Origin: Streptomyces sp. HNM0574
GTDB taxonomy: Bacteria > Actinomycetota > Actinomycetes > Streptomycetales > Streptomycetaceae
Assembly (NCBI RefSeq): GCF_012726235.1
Contig: NZ_JAASAH010000016.1
Span: forward strand, 79,694-143,693
Direction of reading: 5' to 3'
DNA: 64,000 bases
Below the pieces are notes generated by a model. It saw nothing but the letters and a program-made list of their open reading frames with translations, searched no databases and was not told the origin of the DNA. The position numbers were made by a program, and so were the translations under genes. Of this stretch, positions 17,225-26,569 are shown in pieces (within the stretch, counting starts at the first letter, position 1; every line of letters starts with the position of its first letter).

Positions 17225-17640
17225 CGATGTCCCCCGTGTCCCTCGCGCGCGTCCCGGCGCCAACTCCCGTACGGAGCAGACTGGTTGGCGATTGTGCCCG
17301 TACGGCCCGCAGCGTCCCACCCCACACCACCGGACGGCCCGCGGCCCATGGGCCGTTCGTACGGGATCGGGCGGTCCGGGGCCGGACGATCCTGGAGCTT
17401 CGGCCACTGGCGGAACGGGGCGGCGCCGCGGGCGGGCCGGACGGTGCCCGTACCGCCCGTTCGGTACGTATGTCCACGTCACGTCCGGTGTGTTCGCCCA
17501 TGTCACCGGCTGGCGGGGCCCGCACGGCAGCGTAATGTGACGGTAACCGGCCCTCGTGATACTGAGGGCGGAGGGCTGTCCGGGCACATCGGCGAACCGG
17601 CCAGTTCGCAGGCCGTCTGACCAGCAAGGATTGGGTGACC
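17225..17640. other. Divergent intergenic region upstream of glnA2
   Basis: This 416-bp gap holds the promoters of the MFS gene and glnA2. I see a GTGAC close to 17536 but no GAAAC partner at the spacing GlnR needs, so I do not call a GlnR box. No gene or riboswitch is recognised. Confidence 0.45.
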
Positions 17641-19002
17641 ATGGACAAGCAGCAGGAATTCGTGCTCCGCACGCTTGAGGAGCGCGACATCCGGTTCGTC
17701 CGGCTGTGGTTCACCGATGTGCTGGGCTTCCTCAAGTCCGTCGCCGTGGCCCCGGCCGAGCTGGAGCAGGCCTTCGACGAGGGCATGGGCTTCGACGGGT
17801 CGGCGATCGAGGGCTTCGCGCGGGTCTACGAGTCCGACATGATCGCCAAGCCGGACCCGGGCACCTTCCAGATACTGCCGTGGCGGGCCGAGGCCCCGGG
17901 CACGGCGCGGATGTTCTGCGACATCCTCATGCCGGACGGATCGCCCTCGTACGCGGACCCGCGCTACGTCCTCAAGCGCAGCCTGGCCAAGGCGTCCGAC
18001 CAGGGGTTCACCTTCTACACGCACCCCGAGATCGAGTTCTTCCTGCTGAAGAACAAGCCGGTGGACGGCTCCCGTCCGGTGCCGGCCGACTCCTCCGGGT
18101 ACTTCGACCACACCCCGCAGAACGTCGGCATGGACTTCCGCCGCCAGGCCATCACGATGCTCGAATCGATGGGCATCTCCGTGGAGTTCTCGCACCACGA
18201 GGGCGCCCCGGGCCAGCAGGAGATCGACCTGCGGTACGCGGACGCGCTGTCCACCGCCGACAACATCATGACCTTCCGGCTGGTGATGAAGCAGGTCGCG
18301 CTGGAGCAGGGCGTGCAGGCGACGTTCATGCCCAAGCCGTTCTCCGAGTACCCGGGTTCGGGCATGCACACCCACCTGTCCCTCTTCGAGGGCGACCGGA
18401 ACGCCTTCTACGAGTCCGGCTCCGAGTACCAGCTCTCCAAGGTCGGCCGCTCCTTCATCGCCGGGCTGCTCACGCACGCCGGGGAGATCTCCGCCGTCAC
18501 CAACCAGTGGGTCAACTCGTACAAGCGGATCTGGGGCGGCGCCAACCGCACGGCGGGCGAGGGCGGCGAGTCGCCGTCGTACATCTGCTGGGGCCACAAC
18601 AACCGCAGCGCCCTGATCCGGGTGCCGATGTACAAGCCGGGCAAGATGGGCTCCACCCGCATCGAGGTCCGCTCGCTCGACTCCGGCGCCAACCCGTACC
18701 TCGCGTACGCGCTGCTGCTGGCCGCCGGGCTCAAGGGCATCGAGGAGGGGTACGAGCTGCCCCCGGGCGCCGACGACGACGTGTGGGCGCTGTCCGACTC
18801 GGAGCGCCGGGCCATGGGCATCGAGCCGCTGCCGCAGAACCTCGGCGAGGCGATCACGCTGATGGAGCGCAGCGAGCTGGTGGCCGAAACGCTCGGGGAG
18901 CACGTGTACGACTTCTTCCTGCGGAACAAGAAGCAGGAGTGGGAGGAGTACCGCTCGGAGGTCACGGCCTTCGAGCTGCGCAAGTCGCTGCCGGTCCTCT
19001 AG
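17641..19002 (+). CDS. glnA2: Glutamine synthetase-like gamma-glutamylpolyamine synthetase
   Basis: This type I glutamine-synthetase fold protein has 453 residues. It retains the metal/ATP signature blocks (MGFDGSAIEGF, GMHTHLSLF, the KP..EYPGSGMH region, NNRSALIRVP and SGANPYLAY). It lacks the NLY(D/E)LPPEE adenylylation-site sequence near residue 400; ALSDSERRAMGIEPLP is found there instead. That pattern and the whole sequence match S. coelicolor GlnA2 from memory. GlnA2 is reported to gamma-glutamylate polyamines for catabolism rather than make glutamine. AAGGA lies ten bases before the ATG at 17641; a GTG at 17635 is an alternative start. glnE follows 61 bp downstream. Confidence 0.9.
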   Translation: MDKQQEFVLRTLEERDIRFVRLWFTDVLGFLKSVAVAPAELEQAFDEGMGFDGSAIEGFARVYESDMIAKPDPGTFQILPWRAEAPGTARMFCDILMPDGSPSYADPRYVLKRSLAKASDQGFTFYTHPEIEFFLLKNKPVDGSRPVPADSSGYFDHTPQNVGMDFRRQAITMLESMGISVEFSHHEGAPGQQEIDLRYADALSTADNIMTFRLVMKQVALEQGVQATFMPKPFSEYPGSGMHTHLSLFEGDRNAFYESGSEYQLSKVGRSFIAGLLTHAGEISAVTNQWVNSYKRIWGGANRTAGEGGESPSYICWGHNNRSALIRVPMYKPGKMGSTRIEVRSLDSGANPYLAYALLLAAGLKGIEEGYELPPGADDDVWALSDSERRAMGIEPLPQNLGEAITLMERSELVAETLGEHVYDFFLRNKKQEWEEYRSEVTAFELRKSLPVL

Positions 19003-19063
19003 CCGCTCCGCTGGGCGCACAAGGACAACGGGCAACGCGGGACAGGACGGAGAAGAGGCAGCC

Positions 19064-22054
19064 GTGGTGCTGGGCGGGCGACGGGACAGTCGGTACGGGC
19101 AGTTGCTGCGCCGGGGGTTCACCGAGCCCGCCGCCGCCGAGCGGCTGCTGAACTCGGAGGCGCTGGAGTCGGTCGCGGCCGACGTGACGCTGCTGGACGC
19201 GCTCGGCGCCACCGCCGACCCGGACCTGGCCCTCCTCGGCTTCGTCCGGCTGCTGGAGGCGCAGCAGGACGCGGGCCGGTCGGTGCTGCTGGACACCGTC
19301 CTGGCCAGCAAGCCGCTGCGGGACCGGCTGCTCGGCGTCCTGGGCGTCTCGGAGGCGCTGGGCGACCACCTCGCGGGGCACCCGGACGACTGGCAGGAAC
19401 TGGTCCGGTACGAACCGGCCGATCTGCACCCGGGCGTCGAGGAGTTCGAGGCGGCGCTCGGTGACGTCACCGACCCGGACGAGCTGCGGCACGCCTACCG
19501 GCGCTGCCTGCTGTCCATCGCGGCCCGCGACGTCTGCGGCACCAGCGACCTCCCGGACACCGCCGCCGAACTCGCCGACCTGGCCACCGCCACCCTCCGC
19601 AAGGCCCTCGCCCTCGCCCGGGCCGACACCCCGGAGGACGCGGCCGTGTGCCGGCTGGCCGTCGTCGCGATGGGCAAGTGCGGTGGCAGGGAACTGAATT
19701 ACGTCTCGGACGTCGACGTCATCTACGTCGCCGAGCCCGCCGGACTCCAGGAGGAGGACGTCGCGCTGCGGGCCGCGACCCGGCTCGCCGCGCACATGAT
19801 GCGCATCTGCTCCGACACCACGGCCGAGGGCACCATCTGGCCCGTCGACGCCAACCTCCGCCCCGAGGGCCGGAACGGCCCGCTGGTGCGCACCCTCAGC
19901 AGCCACCTCGCGTACTACCAGCGCTGGGCCAAGACCTGGGAGTTCCAGGCCCTGTTGAAGGCGCGCCCGGTCGCCGGGGACCTGGCGCTCGGCGAGGAGT
20001 ACGTCGCCGCCGTCGCCCCGATGGTGTGGCAGGCGGCCGACCGGGAGAACTTCGTCACCGACGTGCAGCAGATGCGCCGCCGCGTCGTCGAGAACATCCC
20101 GGCCGCGCAGGTCGACCGCGAGCTGAAGCTCGGGCCCGGCGGGCTGCGGGACGCCGAATTCGCCGTCCAGCTCCTCCAGTTGGTGCACGGCCGCACCGAC
20201 GCCGGCCTCCGCAGCCCCACCACCCTGGACGCGCTGGGCGAACTCGCCGCGGGCGGCTACGTCGGCCGCCAGGACGCGGCCGCGCTCGACGCCTCGTACC
20301 GCTTCCTGCGCACCATGGAGCACCGCATCCAGCTCCACAAGCTGCGCCGCACCCACCTGATGCCGGACACCGAGGCCGACCAGCGCCGGCTCGGCCGCTC
20401 GCTCGGCTTCCGCACCGAACCCGTCGCCGAGCTGCAGAAGTCCTGGCGGCGGCACGCCTCGGCGGTGCGGCGGCTGCACGAGAAGCTGTTCTACCGCCCG
20501 CTGCTGGACGCCGTGGCCCAGCTCGACGTCGGCGAGGTCCGGCTCTCGCCCTCGGCGGCGCGGCAGCGCCTGGAGGCCCTCGGCTACGCCGACCCCGGCT
20601 CGGCCCTGCGCCACCTGGAGGCGCTGGCCAGCGGCGTCAGCCGGAAGGCGGCCATCCAGCGGACGCTGCTGCCCGTCCTGCTCGGCTGGTTCGCGGACTC
20701 GGCCGACCCGGACGCCGGCCTCCTCGGCTTCCGCAAGGTGTCCGACGCGCTCGGCAAGACCCCCTGGTACCTGCGGCTGCTGCGGGACGAGGGCGCCGCC
20801 GCCGAGAACCTCGCCCGCGTCCTGTCCGCCGGACGCTTCGCCCCCGACCTGCTGCTGCGCGCGCCCGAGGCGGTCGCGCTGCTCGGCGACGAGGGCGGAC
20901 TGCGGCCCCGCAGCCGCGAGGCGCTGCTGACCGAGGTGCTCTCCGCGGTCGGCCGCGCCGACGGGCCCGAGCAGGCCGTCGCCGCCGCCCGCGGGGTGCG
21001 GCGCCGGGAGCTGTTCCGTACCGCCGCGGGCGACATCGTCGGCGCGTACGGCACGGAGGAGGCGCCCAGCGAGGACCCCTCGGCCGCCGTCGACCGGGTC
21101 GGCTCCGCGCTGACCGACCTGAACGCGGTGACGATCGCGGGCGCGCTGCGCGCCGCCGTCCGCGCCGAATGGGGCGACGAGGCGCCGGTACGGTTCGCCG
21201 TCATCGGCATGGGCCGGTTCGGCGGACGGGAGCTCAACTACGGTTCGGACGCCGACCTCCTCTTCGTGCACGAGGCCCGCGAGGGCGTCAGCGAACACGA
21301 GGCGGGCAAGGCCGCGTTCGCCATCGCCACCGAGATGCGCCGCCTGCTCCAGCTGCCCACCTCCGACCCGCCGCTGGAGATCGACGCCGACCTGCGCCCC
21401 GAGGGCAAGAACGGCGCCCTCGCCCGCTCCCTCTCCTCGTACGCCGCCTACTACGCGCGCTGGTCCTCGGTGTGGGAGAGCCAGGCGCTGCTGCGCGCCG
21501 AACCCGTCGCCGGGGACGCGGACCTGGGCGCCCGCTTCATCGAGCTGATCGACCCGCTGCGCTACCCGGCGGGCGGCCCGGACGACGACGCGCTGCGCGA
21601 GATCCGCCGCCTCAAGGCCCGCATGGAGGGCGAACGGCTGCCGCGCGGCGCCGACCCGACCACCCATGTGAAGCTCGGCCGCGGCGGCCTCTCCGACGTC
21701 GAGTGGACGGTCCAGCTGATCCAGCTGCGGCACGCGGCCGAGGAGCCCCGGCTGCGCACCACCCGCACCCGGGAGGCGCTGACCGCCGCGCGGGAGGCGG
21801 GCCTGCTGGAGGCGGAGGACGCCGAAGTCCTCGACGAGGCCTGGCTGTTGGCGACCCGGGTGCGGAACGCGGTGATGCTGGTACGCGGCCGGGCCGGGGA
21901 CACCTTCCCGTCCGACTTCCGCGAACTCGGCGCCGTGGGCCGCTACCTGGGCTACGGGCCCGGCACGGTCGGCGACATGCTGGAGGACTACCGCCGCACC
22001 ACCCGCCGCGCCCGCGCCGTCATGGAGCGCCTCTTCTACGGGGCCGAGGAGTAG
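19064..22054 (+). CDS. glnE: Bifunctional glutamine synthetase adenylyltransferase/deadenylase
   Basis: The 996-residue GlnE switches GlnA activity by adding or removing AMP at its regulatory Tyr. Two nucleotidyltransferase halves are obvious: GGRELNYVSDVDVIYV (about 207-222; N-terminal deadenylase half) and GGRELNYGSDADLLFV (about 720-735; C-terminal transferase half). Each is followed by a (N/D)LRPEGxNG(P/A)L motif. The start GTG at 19064 follows AGAGG. It is probably cotranscribed with glnA2, 61 bp upstream. Its target GlnA, at 45721 in this window, keeps the matching Tyr site. Confidence 0.96.
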   Translation: MVLGGRRDSRYGQLLRRGFTEPAAAERLLNSEALESVAADVTLLDALGATADPDLALLGFVRLLEAQQDAGRSVLLDTVLASKPLRDRLLGVLGVSEALGDHLAGHPDDWQELVRYEPADLHPGVEEFEAALGDVTDPDELRHAYRRCLLSIAARDVCGTSDLPDTAAELADLATATLRKALALARADTPEDAAVCRLAVVAMGKCGGRELNYVSDVDVIYVAEPAGLQEEDVALRAATRLAAHMMRICSDTTAEGTIWPVDANLRPEGRNGPLVRTLSSHLAYYQRWAKTWEFQALLKARPVAGDLALGEEYVAAVAPMVWQAADRENFVTDVQQMRRRVVENIPAAQVDRELKLGPGGLRDAEFAVQLLQLVHGRTDAGLRSPTTLDALGELAAGGYVGRQDAAALDASYRFLRTMEHRIQLHKLRRTHLMPDTEADQRRLGRSLGFRTEPVAELQKSWRRHASAVRRLHEKLFYRPLLDAVAQLDVGEVRLSPSAARQRLEALGYADPGSALRHLEALASGVSRKAAIQRTLLPVLLGWFADSADPDAGLLGFRKVSDALGKTPWYLRLLRDEGAAAENLARVLSAGRFAPDLLLRAPEAVALLGDEGGLRPRSREALLTEVLSAVGRADGPEQAVAAARGVRRRELFRTAAGDIVGAYGTEEAPSEDPSAAVDRVGSALTDLNAVTIAGALRAAVRAEWGDEAPVRFAVIGMGRFGGRELNYGSDADLLFVHEAREGVSEHEAGKAAFAIATEMRRLLQLPTSDPPLEIDADLRPEGKNGALARSLSSYAAYYARWSSVWESQALLRAEPVAGDADLGARFIELIDPLRYPAGGPDDDALREIRRLKARMEGERLPRGADPTTHVKLGRGGLSDVEWTVQLIQLRHAAEEPRLRTTRTREALTAAREAGLLEAEDAEVLDEAWLLATRVRNAVMLVRGRAGDTFPSDFRELGAVGRYLGYGPGTVGDMLEDYRRTTRRARAVMERLFYGAEE

Positions 22055-22121
22055 GCCGCGGGGCGGGTGATCGTTCCGCTTCCCCGATCGGCCGGACCGG
22101 TATTCAATTGCCCGGCCCAGC

Positions 22122-22383
22122 GCGTGGCGGACATGGCTGATCGCCGGGGCCGGCATCCCCGTGCTCACGGGCAAGGGCGACATCGGTGACGACGTGTCGA
22201 CGGCCTTCGGCGCCCAGCTCTGGGACGACCGGGTCGACCGAGGGCGCAGCAGCCGAAGCCGCTCACCCCGGAGGACTTCCGGGCCGGGCTCCCGAGGTTC
22301 ATCGACGCGCTGGACGCCGCGGACGCGCCCCAGCTGAAGCCCTGGACCTGCACCGCCGACGTGTTCCGCGCCGGCATGCGCTG
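22122..22383 (+). pseudogene. Degraded gene remnant downstream of glnE
   Basis: Two protein-like stretches lie in different frames. First is WLIAGAGIPVLTGKGDIGDD and onward to LWDDRVDR, from 22134. Then comes PKPLTPEDFRAGL through PWTCTADVFRAGMR, ending at a TGA at 22381-22383. A frameshift near 22235 separates them, and no start codon or ribosome site precedes the first. The amino-acid content looks coding in each piece and not across the junction, so this is probably the tail of a decayed gene. I do not recognise the family. Confidence 0.4.
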
Positions 22384-22406
22384 ACGTACCCCGCCGCACG
22401 GACGGG

Positions 22407-22444
22407 ACGAGGGGGCACCCGGTGCCGACCGGGTGCCCCCTCGT
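22407..22444. terminator. Strong convergent terminator
   Basis: Perfect 17-bp arms (22407-22423 and 22428-22444) close around a GCCG loop. They lie between the glnE remnant and the convergent PAP2 gene at 22487. Confidence 0.85.
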
Positions 22445-22486
22445 GGTGTGCCGTGTGCGTGCCGTGTCCGGCGGAGGCCGGAGCCG

Positions 22487-23470
22487 TCACCGGCGTGGTG
22501 CGACGCCCTCCGGGCCGGAGGCCGTCGCGGCCGGTTCCGGCTCGGGCTCGCCCGGCGGCCGGGTGCGTACGCCGTCGTCCGGGGCGCGGCCGGTGCCGGC
22601 CGGGGTCGAGGCGGCGGGGGCGAGGGCGGGGACGGTGCGGGGGAGTTGGTGGGGGAGCCGGGCGTACCAGGCGTAGCTGAGGGCGTAGCCGAGGGCCAGG
22701 CACATCAGGCCGCCGACGGCGTCCAGCCAGAAGTGGTTCGCCGTGCAGACGATGACGACGAGCGTGGTGACGGGGTAGAGCACCCCGAGCGCCTTGACCC
22801 ACAGCGGCCTGGCCAGCGCCACGATGGTGACCCCGCACCACACCGACCAGCCGATGTGCATCGAGGGCATGGCCGCGTACTGGTTGGACATCTCGGCCAG
22901 GTTGCCCGAGGCCATCGAGCCCCAGGTGTCGTGCACCCGCACGGTGTCGATGAAGTCGACGCCGTTCATCAGCCGGGGCGGCGCCAGCGGGAAGAGGTAG
23001 TAGCCGAGCAGCGCGGCGCCCGTGGTCGCGAAGAGCACCAGGCGGGTGGCCGCGTACCGGCCGGGGTGCAGCCGGTACAGCCAGACCAGGACCGCGATGG
23101 TCACGATGAAGTGCAGTGTCGCGTAGTAGTAGTTCATCGTGACGATGAGCCAGGTCACGCCGTTCACCGCGTGGTTGACGGACTGCTCGACGGCGATGCC
23201 GAGGATCTGCTCGGCCTGCCAGATCCAGTCCGCGTTCCGCAGGGCCTCGGCCTTCTGCTCGGGGACCGCGTTCCGGATCAGCGAGTACGTCCAGTAGCTG
23301 ACGGCGATGAGGACGATCTCAAACCAGAGCCGGGGGTGCCGAGGGGTACGCATCCGGGCGGTCAGATTCCGCATACGACCGTCCGTCGCCGGTCCGCCCT
23401 CACCGAGCTCCACATCGGGGGCTACGGCGGTGCTCCGGCGCTCTCTCTCGGTCCTCGTCGGTGCCCCCAT
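22487..23470 (-). CDS. PAP2-family membrane phosphatase (inositol phosphotransferase-like)
   Basis: The product has 327 residues and about six transmembrane spans between residues 50 and 275, then a disordered Pro/Gly-rich C-tail. The phosphatase motifs are visible: AAMPSMHIGWS (SxH block with the catalytic His) and NHFWLDAVGG (the last His/Asp block). The spacing and the preceding PLAPPRLM segment match the Aur1/Ipt1-like PAP2_3 branch found in actinobacteria. Expected chemistry is phosphate or phospho-head-group transfer at the outer membrane face. The substrate is unknown. Confidence 0.88.
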   Translation of the reverse strand: MGAPTRTERERRSTAVAPDVELGEGGPATDGRMRNLTARMRTPRHPRLWFEIVLIAVSYWTYSLIRNAVPEQKAEALRNADWIWQAEQILGIAVEQSVNHAVNGVTWLIVTMNYYYATLHFIVTIAVLVWLYRLHPGRYAATRLVLFATTGAALLGYYLFPLAPPRLMNGVDFIDTVRVHDTWGSMASGNLAEMSNQYAAMPSMHIGWSVWCGVTIVALARPLWVKALGVLYPVTTLVVIVCTANHFWLDAVGGLMCLALGYALSYAWYARLPHQLPRTVPALAPAASTPAGTGRAPDDGVRTRPPGEPEPEPAATASGPEGVAPRR

Positions 23471-23579
23471 AGAGGGACAGTCTGCCAGAGATCGGCCATC
23501 GGCCGATCATCCTGCGGTCGGGTCCCGGACGGCTTTTGTCCTCCTTGCGGGGGACCACCGACCCCGACGACCGGCGGGG

Positions 23580-24623
23580 CTACCCGGGCGTCACCGCTGG
23601 TGAACCGGGGGCCGGAACGGAGGCTGTTGAACCGCGCACGACCAGCTCGGGGAGGAAGACGAACTCGCTGTGCGGGGCCGGGGTGCCGGCCACCTCCTCC
23701 AGCAGCGCGCGGACCGCGGCCTGCCCCATGGCCGTCACCGGCTGCCGGATCGTGGTCAGCGGCGGATCGGTGAAGGCGATCAGCGGGGAGTCGTCGAAGC
23801 CGATGACGGAGACGTCCGCCGGAACGGCGAGCCCCCGCTGCCGCGCGGCGCGTATGGCACCCAGGGCCATCATGTCGCTGGCGCAGACGACGGCCGTGCA
23901 GCCGCGGTCCAGCAGCGCGGAGGCGGCGGCCTGGCCGCCCTCCAGGGTGTAGAGCGAGTGCTGGACGAGGGTCTGCGCCGGCTCCGCCGTCAGGCCGAGC
24001 CGCTCCTCCATCGTCCGCAGGAAGCCCTCGATCTTCCGCCGGACGGGCACGAACCGCTCCGGCCCGACGGCCAGCCCTATCCGCTCGTGCCCCAGCGAGG
24101 TCAGATGCGTGACGCCCAGCCGCATCGCGGCCCGGTCGTCGGGCGAGACGAAGGGCGCGTCGACCTCCGGCGAGAAGCCGCCGACGAGGACGAACGGCAC
24201 GCCCTGGCCGCGCAGCCGCTCGTACCTGCCGGTGTCGGCCGTGGTGTCCGCGTGCAGGCCCGAGACGAAGATGATCCCGGAGACGCCGCGGTCCACGAGC
24301 ATCTCGGTCAGCTCGTCCTCGGTGGAGCCGCCGGGCGTCTGCGTGGCCAGGACGGGGGTGTACCCCTGGCGGGTCAGGCCCTGCGCGATGACCTGCGCGA
24401 AGGCGGGGAATATCGGGTTCTCCAGCTCCGGGATGATCAGCCCGACGAGGCCCGCGCTGCGCCTGCGCAGCTTCACCGGGCGCTCGTACCCGAGGACGTC
24501 GAGCGCGGCGAGGACGGCTTCGCGGGTGGCGCCTGCGACGCCGGCCTTGCCGTTGAGCACGCGGCTGACCGTCGCTTCGCTGACCCCCGCCTGTGCTGCG
24601 ATGTCAGCTAGTCGTGCGGTCAT
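23580..24623 (-). CDS. malR: LacI-family maltose operon regulator
   Basis: The N-terminal LacI HTH (LADIAAQAGVSEATVSRVLN, residues 5-24) includes the hinge and leads into a periplasmic-binding-like sugar domain ending ELVVRGS. The sequence closely matches, from memory, S. coelicolor MalR, which represses malE until maltose is present and also mediates glucose repression. It is the second gene of a leftward operon, 25 bp after the GH13 glucosidase. It is about 65% identical by eye to the second LacI protein at 29711, which closes the opposite operon. Operators lie between 26398 and 26449. Confidence 0.9.
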   Translation of the reverse strand: MTARLADIAAQAGVSEATVSRVLNGKAGVAGATREAVLAALDVLGYERPVKLRRRSAGLVGLIIPELENPIFPAFAQVIAQGLTRQGYTPVLATQTPGGSTEDELTEMLVDRGVSGIIFVSGLHADTTADTGRYERLRGQGVPFVLVGGFSPEVDAPFVSPDDRAAMRLGVTHLTSLGHERIGLAVGPERFVPVRRKIEGFLRTMEERLGLTAEPAQTLVQHSLYTLEGGQAAASALLDRGCTAVVCASDMMALGAIRAARQRGLAVPADVSVIGFDDSPLIAFTDPPLTTIRQPVTAMGQAAVRALLEEVAGTPAPHSEFVFLPELVVRGSTASVPAPGSPAVTPG

Positions 24624-24648
24624 GGGGGTGGACTGTACCGGCCTGCGG

Positions 24649-26268
24649 TCAGACTGCCCACCAGGTGCACGAATCGGGCGCGAGCAGGACCTGTCCGCCG
24701 TCCTCGGCCGGGGCGGAGGAGGCCAGCAGCAGCCGCCCGGGGGAGGGCAACGCGACCTGTTCGCCGAGGGTGTTGAGCAGACAGCGGAAGCCGGGACGGG
24801 CGAGGCCCAGCACCCCCTCGGGTGCGTCGGCCCACTCCATCGACCCGTCGCCGAGGCCGGGGAGTTGGCGGCGCAGCCGCAGCGCCGTGCGGTACAGCTC
24901 CAGCGTCGAGCCGGGGTCGCCGGTCTGCGCCTCGACGGAGAGTTCGCCCCAGCCGCCGGGCTGCGGCAGCCAGCTGCCGCCGTCGCCGAAGCCCAGGCTG
25001 GGGCCGCCGCGGGTCCAGGGCAGCGGGACGCGGCAGCCGTCGCGGAAGCCGTCCTGGCCCTCGCCGCGGAAGAAGGCCGGGTCCTGGCGCACCTCGTCGG
25101 GCAGGTCGGTGACCTCGGGCAGGCCGAGTTCCTCGCCCTGGTACAGGTACGTGGAGCCGGGCAGCGCGAGCAGCAGCATGGTGGCGGCGCGGGCGCGGTC
25201 CAGGCTGCCGAGGCGGGTGGTGTGGCGCACCACGTCGTGGTTGGAGAGGACCCAGGTGGTGGGGGCGCCGACGGAGGTGGTGGCGGCCATCGACTCCTCG
25301 ATGACCTCGCGCATCCTGACCGCGTCCCAAGGGCAGCGCAGCAGGTGGAAGTTGAACGCCTGGTGCAGCTCGTCGGGGCGTACGTACAGCGCGAGGCGGC
25401 CGGAGTCGGGGGCCCAGGCCTCGGCGACGCCGATGCGTTCGCCGTCGTAGGAGTCGATGACGCGGCGCCAGGAGCGGTGGATCTCGTGCACGCCGTCCTG
25501 GTCGAAGAACGGCAGCCGCTGGTTGCCGATGAGTTTGGCCTGTTCGCGGTGGCCGATGTCGGGCAGCCCGTCGGCCTTGACCATGCCGTGTGCGACGTCG
25601 ATGCGGAAGCCGTCGACGCCGAGGTCGAGCCAGAACCGGAGCACGGACGCGAACTCCTCGCGGACCTGCGGGTTCTCCCAGTCCAGGTCGGGCTGCTCGG
25701 GCGCGAAGAGGTGGAGGTACCACTCCCCGGCGCGCGCGCCTTCGGTGACGCGGCTCCAGGCGGGGCCGCCGAAGATGGACTCCCAGTCGTTCGGGGGGAG
25801 TTCGCCGTCCGGGCCCTTGCCGGCGCTGAAGTGGTAGCGGGCCGCGGCCTCCTCGTCGCCGGCGAGCGCCCGCCGGAACCAGGGGTGCTGGTCGGAGGTG
25901 TGGTTGGGCACGATGTCGACGATGACGCGCAGCCCGAGCCGGTGTGCCTCGCGGACCAGGTCGTCGGCGTCGGCGAGGGTGCCGAACCGGGGGTCGACGG
26001 CGCGGTAGTCGGCGACGTCGTAGCCGCCGTCCGCCTGCGGCGAGGCGTAGAACGGGGTGAGCCAGACGGCGTCGACGCCGAGGCTCGCGAGGTGCGGCAG
26101 GCGGGCGCGGATGCCGGGCAGGTCGCCGATGCCGTCGCCGTCGCTGTCGGCGAACGAGCGTACGTACACCTGGTAGATGACGGCCTCGCGCCACCAGCGG
26201 GACGGCGGGGCCGGCGTGCCGGGGGCGGGCTCGGTGCGGGGGCCGGGGGTGACGGCGTGCTGGGTCAT
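24649..26268 (-). CDS. GH13 alpha-glucosidase (AglA-type)
   Basis: The product is a cytoplasmic 539-residue GH13 enzyme with no signal peptide. The four conserved regions are present: DIVPNHTS (region I), GFRIDVAHG with the nucleophile Asp (region II), the acid/base Glu in GVAEAWAP (region III) and VLSNHDVVRHTTR (region IV). YQGEELGLPE is typical of oligo-1,6-glucosidase/alpha-glucosidase enzymes rather than amylases. It probably hydrolyses maltose and maltodextrins imported by MalEFG, transcribed divergently from 26570. The ATG at 26268 is preferred over an in-frame ATG at 26280. Confidence 0.93.
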   Translation of the reverse strand: MTQHAVTPGPRTEPAPGTPAPPSRWWREAVIYQVYVRSFADSDGDGIGDLPGIRARLPHLASLGVDAVWLTPFYASPQADGGYDVADYRAVDPRFGTLADADDLVREAHRLGLRVIVDIVPNHTSDQHPWFRRALAGDEEAAARYHFSAGKGPDGELPPNDWESIFGGPAWSRVTEGARAGEWYLHLFAPEQPDLDWENPQVREEFASVLRFWLDLGVDGFRIDVAHGMVKADGLPDIGHREQAKLIGNQRLPFFDQDGVHEIHRSWRRVIDSYDGERIGVAEAWAPDSGRLALYVRPDELHQAFNFHLLRCPWDAVRMREVIEESMAATTSVGAPTTWVLSNHDVVRHTTRLGSLDRARAATMLLLALPGSTYLYQGEELGLPEVTDLPDEVRQDPAFFRGEGQDGFRDGCRVPLPWTRGGPSLGFGDGGSWLPQPGGWGELSVEAQTGDPGSTLELYRTALRLRRQLPGLGDGSMEWADAPEGVLGLARPGFRCLLNTLGEQVALPSPGRLLLASSAPAEDGGQVLLAPDSCTWWAV

Positions 26269-26397
26269 GGAAGTCCCCATCGGGTAGCGCAGGCGGGTGG
26301 GTGCGGCGGAGCGTCGGGGCTCGGGGCGCCGGGCGCGCGGGACGGGTGCGTCCGTCACCGTCCGTCGCGGCGCCCTCACGGTGAACGTAGCAGCGGT

Positions 26398-26449
26398 GCA
26401 AGCTCTTGCGGAAGACGATGAAAGCTTTCTTGCAGAAAATTGCCGCAAG
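26398..26449. promoter_or_regulatory. LacI-type operators between the two maltose operons
   Basis: Two inverted-repeat sites built from GCAAG/CTTGC half-sites lie in the divergent region. The first is GCAAG-CT-CTTGC (26398-26409). The second is CTTGC-N11-GCAAG (26429-26449), which also contains TTGC-C-GCAA. CTTGCAG-like repeats are known MalR-associated elements of Streptomyces maltose and amylase promoters. The second site lies 121 bp before malE and the first 130 bp before the glucosidase start, so one regulator could control both. Confidence 0.7.
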
Positions 26450-26569
26450 GTCTTTCGGAGGCATGGCGCCGCTGTTACGTTCCTCCGCATCCGAACGCCG
26501 CCCGGTGCGGCGGCGGTTGCCTGCCCCGCCAGGACGGGGCCCGAGCACGGCAGTTGGGAGGGATCAGAC

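Noticed and set aside
17530..17560. Possible GlnR box upstream of glnA2
   Set aside because: A GTGAC exists but no GAAAC at the required six-base spacing.
18962..22399. 1145-residue ORF on the minus strand
   Set aside because: It mirrors glnE; the coding strand shows clear GlnE motifs and the antisense shows only high-GC frame openness.
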